Positions 1 to 5,107 of a stretch of DNA of 5,107 nt are shown here, in pieces. The position numbers were made by a program, and so were the translations under genes. The notes under the pieces were generated by a model. That model was not told the origin of the DNA and made no database searches. It saw only the letters and a program-made list of their open reading frames with translations. The stretch comes from UBA525 sp964589765 (GTDB lineage: Archaea > Nanobdellota > Nanobdellia > Woesearchaeales > UBA525): positions 1 to 5,107 of the forward strand of contig CAZPUM010000045.1 of the NCBI GenBank assembly GCA_964589765.1. Reading direction: 5' to 3'. The first letter of the stretch is position 1, and every line of letters begins with the position of its first letter.

Positions 1-2876
1 TTCTCAAAGTAATCGTTGTATCTGCCCTCCAAGTAGAACAGTTGTGTAAACAGTGATTCTGCTAGTTCAGGGTAGACCACAAGAGTTCTCATCTGGACAG
101 TGTCTACAATTACCGCCACGTTAGATGCAGCATCACCATAACTGATTGTTTCCATGCCGTCTTCGTCAGCAATAACAAACATTGCAGGTTTTCCTGTCTC
201 GCTAGCAAGCTTTCTTCCATTCTGATAAGCTGAAATCAAAAGCATGCTGTCATTTTCCTGTGTCTTGTTGTAAATCACGGCGTCGATAGCCGTAATAACA
301 CCATTTGCACCTTGTCCTATTCCTAGGTTGGTTGGGCAAGCGATATATGTTCCGTTGTTCTGTTCCTGACATCCGCCAATCCAGTTCTGAGAAACATAAC
401 CGGGCCACGGACTGACCCATCGGTTGATTGTGCCTTCGTCATTACCAAGAGCAACAGCCTCGAAATACAGGGCATCCGCTTCTTCTTTGGTGTAACCGAA
501 GTTTTCAACCATGTGGCTTACTGCTTCTTCTTTGGGTAGGTCTCTTCCTGTATCGACAAGCCAAGCCCTTTCAAAATCCCAAAGCCCGAAGTGCGCCCAG
601 ACTCCTGCCTTCCCAACCATGTCTCCTGAAGTTATGAAGTAATCCTCAACAACAGGGCAGTGAGTTGACTCAAGTACATCATCTGCTTGTGCTTCAGTAA
701 AACCAACTTCATCAATCATGTATTCCCTGGCATCTTCTCTGTCTAGTCGTGTTAACTCAACAACAATATTGTGGGCGAGAATAGAATCGTTAACTATCTC
801 CATTGTCTTGGAGTATGCTCCGACCTTACCTTCCTCTGCGGGGTAAACATCAGAACCACAGTTCATCATTCTAAGTATGCCGACAGCTTCTCTTTCATCT
901 TCAGCAACTAAGGCTCTGCCTAACCAATGCGGTGCGTGTGTGTGCTGGGTTGTACCGTCCGCGGTAACTCTTCTGTCCGCAACGTACTTGAACCAGTGAC
1001 CGAAGTCCCACCAGGAGTTGATAATGGCGTCCTCAGATGAGTTTTCTTTGATGTTTGTGAGCGTGTCCCACCATCCATCGTCAATACTGGGGACAAAGTT
1101 CTCAGCGGTCATCTTGCCCTGGCTGAAAGGAGTAATCAGCACAAGACAGATTACTGCGAATACAAGAACAGACGTCAGGTGTTTGTTAAGCTTGAACTCC
1201 TTTTTCACAACTCCAGTAACCCATTCGTAAATTCTTCCTCCTGCAACGCCGAAAGCTATGGCGTAAGCTGGTGCCATCAACAGGATGAAACGGATTCCCG
1301 AATACGCCGCGTAAATTGAGGCTAACATCCAGACAAGGACTATCAGGGCCACGCCTATGTCTACTTCATATTTTCTTAATATGTCCAGTATGACAATGAT
1401 TGCTACTGGCAGCATCAATAGGAATAGAACTGTGAACTTTCCGTGGTCTGGATTAAGTCCCAAGTAAAAGGCGATGATAACCCCAAGAACCATTAGTCCC
1501 CACTGTTCCAGTTTCCATTTTCTTATGTTTCTAGGAAGAACCAAGAACACGAGCCCTATCATCGCAGCTATGAAGTACAGAGGTATTGCCTTGTTCCCTA
1601 CGTTGTAAAGACCTCCCATCTGTCGCATAGCCATACTGAAGTTCGCCTTGTTAAGCTCCGCGACAGTGGTCAGAACGTTCGGCCAATACTCATCTGCTAC
1701 AGCTCTGTCGAAGTAGGCCGATTGGCCGAAAACATTAGCTGGTTGTCCTAAGTAATCCCCAACACTTATCCCTGTTGGAAGGATTGATATGAAAATACCT
1801 GTTGCGATGTAGAATCCAACCAGAACAAGCCCGGCCATCTGGACTTTCTTGTCCGTCCAGATTTTGTAAGTCTTGTTTTGATAAATGTAAGAGACCGCTC
1901 TGTAACCTAGGTTGCCCAACATGGCAATGAAAATAATCATGTAGATGAACCACCATGCGACCCAAGACATTCCGTGGATAGCTACCATCAGTCCTGCGAG
2001 TCCAGCGTAAGTCAGCTTGAGCTTCCAATTTTTGGATTCTATCGCTTCAACAGCCATCCACATAACCATCAGAGGCATGAAGATGTTCCATATGTCGTTG
2101 TCAGAACCCATGCTTCTGCTAAGAACTAGAGGATGAAGGCTGACTATTATTGCTGCAAGAACTCCTGCTGTGTTTCCAGCAAGTTTCCTTCCAATAAAGA
2201 ACGCAGGGATAACACAAAGTGTTCCTAGAATGACAGGCACAAGGAAGCTGGTTGCGGGTAGAGGCCTGTCAGGATTAAAGATCGTCATAATTTTGTGAAG
2301 ATAACCTATTGCGAAAACGTGGAGGCCTGGGTTTTCACTCATTGCTCCTCCAATAGGTGCTAGGATGTATGTGTCCCAGCACTGTCCGTCTCTGTAATCA
2401 TCACAGGTTGTTCCTGTTTCGAGCCAGTTGCGTGTGTAACGCATCCAGTAATAGCTGTCAAGGTCACCAAGGTAAGTGTACTGCTCTCCGTCCTCTCCTG
2501 TGTATCTTAAACGGGATTTGTACTGTTCGGAAAGCATCTGTTTTGTCGCTTCGTACTCTGCGGGGTTTTGTGCGAGTGCCTCGGCCACCTGTTCATTGAC
2601 GAGCTGAGCTCGATTTTCAGGTGGCAAAGCAGGGTACTGGGACAGAATGTTCTGTTCTATCTGTGCTCGGACACTGCTAGAAATACTCTGTTCTGCCCAA
2701 GTGTCAGTTATTGGTAGCGATTCAGGAATCATCCTGACGCTTGCAACTATGATTATCAGTGCAACGAGCAGAAATCCTGTCACAAACAGGTCTAAATGCT
2801 TGCTTTTCAGAACTTTGTCTGCTGAATGCCTCAGCTTCTTGAAGTCTATGGAAATTTCATCATCTTTCTTTGCCAA
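1..2876 (-). CDS. aglB: Oligosaccharyltransferase, STT3/AglB family (C-terminus cut by window edge)
   Basis: Catalytic enzyme of archaeal N-glycosylation: a polytopic membrane protein that moves a glycan from a dolichol-type lipid carrier to Asn in N-X-S/T sequons on the outer face of the membrane. I read 958 codons without a stop. Visible motifs: first extracellular-loop acidic motif GDLDSYYWMRYTRN (residues 137-150, D140 the likely metal ligand); DxD-type motif SDND before IWN (258-261); TVAE (404-407), the TIxE motif; an Arg-Phe pair in a late helix (R529); and the sequon-binding signature WWDFG (622-626). The segment DMVGKAGVWAHFG (752-764) lies where the DK-type motif is expected. About 13 hydrophobic segments lie between residues 28 and 583, followed by a soluble outer domain. 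Start: TTG at 2876, translated MAKKDDE; the upstream frame meets a stop at 2910-2912 with no ATG, GTG or TTG between, and a Shine-Dalgarno AGGGGTG precedes it. From related proteins I infer that only a few tens of residues are missing. Cysteines in likely outer loops pair closely (158/166, 673/740, 836/847). Transcribed divergently from the foldase gene. Confidence 0.95.
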   Translation of the reverse strand, partial: MAKKDDEISIDFKKLRHSADKVLKSKHLDLFVTGFLLVALIIIVASVRMIPESLPITDTWAEQSISSSVRAQIEQNILSQYPALPPENRAQLVNEQVAEALAQNPAEYEATKQMLSEQYKSRLRYTGEDGEQYTYLGDLDSYYWMRYTRNWLETGTTCDDYRDGQCWDTYILAPIGGAMSENPGLHVFAIGYLHKIMTIFNPDRPLPATSFLVPVILGTLCVIPAFFIGRKLAGNTAGVLAAIIVSLHPLVLSRSMGSDNDIWNIFMPLMVMWMAVEAIESKNWKLKLTYAGLAGLMVAIHGMSWVAWWFIYMIIFIAMLGNLGYRAVSYIYQNKTYKIWTDKKVQMAGLVLVGFYIATGIFISILPTGISVGDYLGQPANVFGQSAYFDRAVADEYWPNVLTTVAELNKANFSMAMRQMGGLYNVGNKAIPLYFIAAMIGLVFLVLPRNIRKWKLEQWGLMVLGVIIAFYLGLNPDHGKFTVLFLLMLPVAIIVILDILRKYEVDIGVALIVLVWMLASIYAAYSGIRFILLMAPAYAIAFGVAGGRIYEWVTGVVKKEFKLNKHLTSVLVFAVICLVLITPFSQGKMTAENFVPSIDDGWWDTLTNIKENSSEDAIINSWWDFGHWFKYVADRRVTADGTTQHTHAPHWLGRALVAEDEREAVGILRMMNCGSDVYPAEEGKVGAYSKTMEIVNDSILAHNIVVELTRLDREDAREYMIDEVGFTEAQADDVLESTHCPVVEDYFITSGDMVGKAGVWAHFGLWDFERAWLVDTGRDLPKEEAVSHMVENFGYTKEEADALYFEAVALGNDEGTINRWVSPWPGYVSQNWIGGCQEQNNGTYIACPTNLGIGQGANGVITAIDAVIYNKTQENDSMLLISAYQNGRKLASETGKPAMFVIADEDGMETISYGDAASNVAVIVDTVQMRTLVVYPELAESLFTQLFYLEGRYNDYFE

Positions 2877-2881
2877 ACTCG

Positions 2882-2915
2882 CACCCCTGTTTCTGGGCAG
2901 GGCTCTAATTTATAA
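2882..2915 (-). promoter_or_regulatory. Promoter and ribosome binding site of aglB
   Basis: Read on the minus strand, TTATAAAT (2915-2908) is a good archaeal TATA box, centred about 35 bases before the TTG start. Transcription would be expected about 25 bases downstream, near 2886, giving a leader of only about 10 bases. AGGGGTG (2888-2882) is a Shine-Dalgarno-like match five bases before the TTG, which supports that unusual start. The predicted start of transcription falls inside this Shine-Dalgarno motif, so the true start site may lie a few bases further upstream. A second A/T-rich stretch (2926-2938) could be an alternative box. Confidence 0.6.
2885..2902. repeat. Short inverted repeat in the aglB promoter
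   Basis: CCCTG (2885-2889) and CAGGG (2898-2902) form perfect 5-base arms around an 8-base spacer. The repeat lies just downstream of the aglB TATA box and overlaps the Shine-Dalgarno sequence. It could be an operator that blocks RNA polymerase. If the transcript starts further upstream, it could be a small hairpin that hides the ribosome binding site. With such short arms, chance is a real alternative. Confidence 0.3.
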
Positions 2916-2980
2916 CCGTTTTGCATTATCTATACACTAAATGTGGCTTTTTCTACTTGTGAATGGTATCTACCGATATG

Positions 2981-3017
2981 CTTAAATATCTCTCTAGAGG
3001 CCCAATAAAGAGGGGGT
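2981..3017 (+). promoter_or_regulatory. Promoter and ribosome binding site of the foldase gene
   Basis: CTTAAATAT (2981-2989) is a TATA-like element centred about 36 bases before the ATG at 3022, almost the same geometry as the aglB promoter facing the other way. The expected transcription start is near 3010. AGGGGGT (3011-3017) is a strong Shine-Dalgarno sequence four bases before the ATG and decides this start. The 8-base palindrome CTCTAGAG (2992-2999) lies between the TATA element and the expected transcription start. Confidence 0.6.
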
Positions 3018-3021
3018 AACT

Positions 3022-4449
3022 ATGGTGAAAAAGACCACTCGAAAGAAAGCATCTAAGAAATCCGTTAAAAAATCAACAAAAAAGAAGGTAGCAAAGAAAA
3101 CACCTTCAAAAAGTGCTAAAAAGAACGGTGACACACCAATCTATATTGCGCTTCTCATTCTGTTTGCCGTTTTGCTTCTGGCGATAGGCTACAGAATATA
3201 TTCGATGCCTTCGCTAGAAGAGACAGACCCGAATGCCGTTCTTGTGACTGTTAACGGGCAACCAATCTATCAGCACGAGCTAGACTTCCAGTACAACCTT
3301 TTGCCTGACCAATACAAGGCCATACTTTCAAAGGAAGAGGTTCTGGAAAGGATAATTGGTGAAAGACTTATTGTTCAATCAGCTGTCGCAGCGGGAATGG
3401 AGCCCACTGCTGAAGAGCTCCAGGACAACTATTTGGCTGTTCTCGAAGCAAATGATGTCTCTGAGGAAGAGTTCATTGAAGGTCTCGCCACGAGGAATGT
3501 TACCCTTGACCAGTTCCTTGAGATGCTTGAAAGACAGATGACAATCGATGCTTTCACAGAAGAGTACTTGGACGTTGAAGAGCCAACAGAGGAGGAACTC
3601 AGAGATATTTACACGCTCAGTAAGGAGCAGTATGCGACACCCGAGCAGGTCAGAGCGAGGCACATCTTGATTAGTGCACAGCGTGAAGACTCTGCTACAA
3701 GAGCCAAAGAGATATATGACCAGGTGCGTGAAGGTGAAGACTTCTGCGAACTTGAAAAAGAATCTGATGATGGTGGCAACGACAACTGTGGAGAGTACAC
3801 ATTCCCGAGAGGTTTTATGGTGCCTGAGTTTGACGAAGCAGCATTCGAGATGAAACCGGGAGATGTGCGCATGGTTCAGACTGTGTTTGGATACCACGTT
3901 ATTGAGAAGCTAGAGGACATCCCTGCAGGCTATCTGGAGTTTGAAGATGTTAAGGACGCTTTGGTTTCAGAATACATCTCTGCGGAGTACGTGAAGCAGT
4001 ACAACGCACTGATTGGTAACCTTCGTGATGACGCAATAATTGTGTATCAAGGCGAAGAAGGTTTTGAGGAAGAGGTTGACGAAGCTGTCGAAGAGATGGA
4101 ACAAGAGGTCGAAGAGCTTATTGAAGAGACTTCTGAAGAGACCGGAACAAGACTGGAAATAATCCAGGAAGAGGTTGTTGCAGAGCCTATTGTTGATGAG
4201 CCAACCATTTTCGAGTGTATAGCTGATTCTGCCACGCTGTATGGTGCTGACTGGAACCGCGACACGAGGCAAGCGTTGGAGTTGTTCTCAAACAACGGCG
4301 TGAGCTTAGACTATGTGGCTTGTGATGTCGATACTGATGTCTGTAAATCCGCTGGAATCCAGGCCTACCCGACCTGGAAACTTAACGGCGAACTGATTCT
4401 TGGCAGATTGAGTCTTGATGAGTTAGCTAAGAAGACTGGCTGTAACTAA
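3022..4449 (+). CDS. Membrane-anchored parvulin-type peptidyl-prolyl isomerase with SurA-like N-region and degenerate thioredoxin-like C-domain
   Basis: Predicted secretory foldase, 475 residues. Order of parts: Lys/Ser/Thr-rich tail (1-36); one membrane helix (about 39-60), with the basic tail predicting a cytoplasmic N-terminus; SurA-like chaperone region (about 72-185), beginning VLVTVNGQPIYQHELD; PpiC/parvulin domain (about 206-298); Glu-rich linker (about 344-395); thioredoxin-like domain (about 397-474). Parvulin landmarks are present: RARHILI (H213), MVPEF (M266, F270) and FGYHVIEKL (F289, H292). The loop before MVPEF is about two residues shorter than in E. coli Par10 and carries C242 and C256. 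The C-domain keeps FECIADSATLYGADW, the cis-Pro region AYPTW (P450) and a closing KKTGCN, but the redox site that normally reads W-C-x-x-C is W-N-R-D-T (411-415). So isomerase activity is plausible, while disulfide exchange through this site is not. One sequon (N159-V-T) lies on the outer side. The start is supported by a strong Shine-Dalgarno sequence. Confidence 0.93.
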   Translation: MVKKTTRKKASKKSVKKSTKKKVAKKTPSKSAKKNGDTPIYIALLILFAVLLLAIGYRIYSMPSLEETDPNAVLVTVNGQPIYQHELDFQYNLLPDQYKAILSKEEVLERIIGERLIVQSAVAAGMEPTAEELQDNYLAVLEANDVSEEEFIEGLATRNVTLDQFLEMLERQMTIDAFTEEYLDVEEPTEEELRDIYTLSKEQYATPEQVRARHILISAQREDSATRAKEIYDQVREGEDFCELEKESDDGGNDNCGEYTFPRGFMVPEFDEAAFEMKPGDVRMVQTVFGYHVIEKLEDIPAGYLEFEDVKDALVSEYISAEYVKQYNALIGNLRDDAIIVYQGEEGFEEEVDEAVEEMEQEVEELIEETSEETGTRLEIIQEEVVAEPIVDEPTIFECIADSATLYGADWNRDTRQALELFSNNGVSLDYVACDVDTDVCKSAGIQAYPTWKLNGELILGRLSLDELAKKTGCN

Positions 4450-4479
4450 TTTTTTATATCTATATCCTATTTTTTCTTT
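4450..4479 (+). terminator. T-rich terminator of the foldase gene
   Basis: Directly after the TAA stop come two runs of six T (4450-4455 and 4470-4475) and a further TTT, with no stem-loop ahead of them. Archaeal RNA polymerases stop at such T-rich tracts without needing a hairpin, so this 30-base gap probably ends the foldase transcript. It overlaps the likely promoter of the next gene. Confidence 0.5.
4453..4460 (+). promoter_or_regulatory. TATA box of the methyltransferase gene, consistent with a leaderless transcript
   Basis: TTTATATC (4453-4460) closely matches the archaeal TATA consensus and is centred about 24 bases before the ATG at 4480. That places the expected transcription start at or next to the start codon. 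The bases just before the ATG are pyrimidine-rich (TTTTTTCTTT) with no Shine-Dalgarno sequence, unlike the two upstream genes. Both facts fit a leaderless mRNA. Confidence 0.5.
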
Positions 4480-5107
4480 ATGTCATCAAGTTACCCGTGT
4501 AATATTGAGTATATCCTTTCAATAATTGTGCGAATTATTTCTGAAAAAGTTGAAGACATACCCTCTCTGATGCAAAAAAGTCAAGAAGGACTGCCTATGC
4601 CCATTCCCAAAACAAAAATCCTTGATGTTGGTTGCGGTTACGGAAAATGGGGTTTCTTGATTCGCGATTCAATAGAAGTGATGATGGGCCAGAATTTTAT
4701 TCCTGAAAACTGGCAAATTGAGTTAACGGGTGTTGAGCCCTTTGAGAAATGTATAACTCCTTTACAAGAAATCCTTTACAACAGGATAATCAGGAAAGAT
4801 ATTCGGGATGTTGAACTGGAGTCATATGATGTTGTGATTATGGGAGATGTTATTGAGCACTTTGAGAAGAATGAGGCCTATTCTCTGATTCGAAAGTTAT
4901 TGGAGCACACTGAAAACCTGATAATCTCAACCCCGCAAGGGTTTATGCCCCAGGGTGCTTGGGCCGGAAATGAGCTGGAGATTCACAGGTCGGGTTGGGA
5001 ATTGGCTGATTTGTCGGACTTCAATGTTGTTGAAAGCAAGACAATAGAGGATAAGTTTGCAACGCCTCTTCTTAACCAGATTACAGGTCAGGAGACGAAA
5101 AACGAGC
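4480..5107 (+). CDS. Class I SAM-dependent methyltransferase (C-terminus cut by window edge)
   Basis: 209 complete codons are visible, with no stop before the edge. The fold is a Rossmann-type methyltransferase: motif I KILDVGCGYGKWGFLIR (46-62) binds SAM; LTGVEPFEKC (82-91, E86) is the acidic end of strand 2; KDIRDVELESYDVVIMGDVIEHF (106-128) contains the motif IV region with the DVIEH signature; NLIISTPQGFMPQGAW (146-161) is the strand-5 region; and ELEIHRSGWELADL (165-178) resembles the IHRSxW segment of many glycan- or natural-product-type methyltransferases. The substrate cannot be told. Its place 30 bases after the foldase gene and near aglB permits a role in glycan O-methylation, but this is only inference from position. 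ATG 4480 is chosen as the first start after the foldase stop, with a TATA box at the right spacing; ATG codons 31 and 40 are possible later starts, both just before motif I. Confidence 0.88.
   Translation, partial: MSSSYPCNIEYILSIIVRIISEKVEDIPSLMQKSQEGLPMPIPKTKILDVGCGYGKWGFLIRDSIEVMMGQNFIPENWQIELTGVEPFEKCITPLQEILYNRIIRKDIRDVELESYDVVIMGDVIEHFEKNEAYSLIRKLLEHTENLIISTPQGFMPQGAWAGNELEIHRSGWELADLSDFNVVESKTIEDKFATPLLNQITGQETKNE

Noticed and set aside
1735..2028. Open frame of 97 codons on the minus strand within aglB
   Set aside because: It is another frame of the same strand as aglB and covers its membrane helices. The AglB frame is the one carrying family motifs on both sides.
2882..2884. GTG on the minus strand as the aglB start
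   Set aside because: It is out of frame with the AglB reading frame and is part of the Shine-Dalgarno sequence. TTG at 2876 is in frame and well placed.
2357..2940. Two plus-strand open frames of 80 and 97 codons over the 5' part of aglB
   Set aside because: They are antisense to well-supported AglB coding sequence and show no protein-family signal. The second runs through the aglB promoter.
3022..3129. Histone H1-like or DNA-binding gene at the start of the foldase
   Set aside because: The Lys-rich stretch runs directly into a membrane helix in the same frame. It is a cytoplasmic tail of a membrane protein, with no separate stop or start.
3379..3897. Open frame of 172 codons on the minus strand inside the foldase gene
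   Set aside because: It lies wholly antisense to a gene with clear domain motifs. Its protein has no recognisable domain, and no promoter or ribosome site was seen for it.
4447..4482. Foldase and methyltransferase as one broken or read-through protein
   Set aside because: They are in the same frame, separated by TAA and ten codons. The gap is pure T-rich promoter/terminator sequence, and the foldase ends at a natural thioredoxin-domain end (KKTGCN).

Overview
The window most likely comes from a DPANN-type archaeon (Woesearchaeota, Pacearchaeota, Aenigmarchaeota or a relative). Three observations support this. There is a very long STT3/AglB oligosaccharyltransferase with DPANN-like sequence signatures. 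There is a membrane-anchored parvulin with an extremely lysine-rich cytoplasmic tail. The genes have archaeal TATA-box promoters and T-rich terminators. The exact phylum cannot be fixed from this window. There are no RNA genes, mobile elements or CRISPR arrays.

Layout: (1) Positions 1-2876, minus strand: an archaeal oligosaccharyltransferase (AglB/STT3). It starts at a TTG codon and is cut by the left window edge, so the last part of its C-terminus is missing. It is not a listed closed ORF because it runs off the edge, but it reads through 958 codons without a stop and carries the family's catalytic motifs. (2) Positions 2877-3021: a 145-base divergent intergenic region with two outward-facing promoters. 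Each has a TATA-like box about 35 bases before its start codon and a Shine-Dalgarno sequence. (3) Positions 3022-4449, plus strand: a 475-residue secretory foldase. It has a Lys-rich tail, one membrane helix, a SurA-like chaperone region, a PpiC/parvulin domain, an acidic linker and a thioredoxin-like domain whose CxxC is missing. (4) Positions 4450-4479: a 30-base T-rich gap that looks like both the terminator of the foldase gene and the promoter of the next gene. (5) Positions 4480-5107, plus strand: the N-terminal 209 residues of a class I SAM-dependent methyltransferase, cut by the right edge.

Together the first two genes form a divergent pair for handling secreted proteins. AglB transfers lipid-linked glycans to Asn-X-Ser/Thr sequons outside the membrane, and the foldase would help proteins fold on the same face. 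The methyltransferase could act on the glycan or on something unrelated; nothing in the visible part fixes its substrate. The strongest points for follow-up are the degenerate thioredoxin domain fused to a parvulin, its divergent pairing with AglB, a duplicated helical motif inside AglB, and the apparently leaderless start of the methyltransferase.
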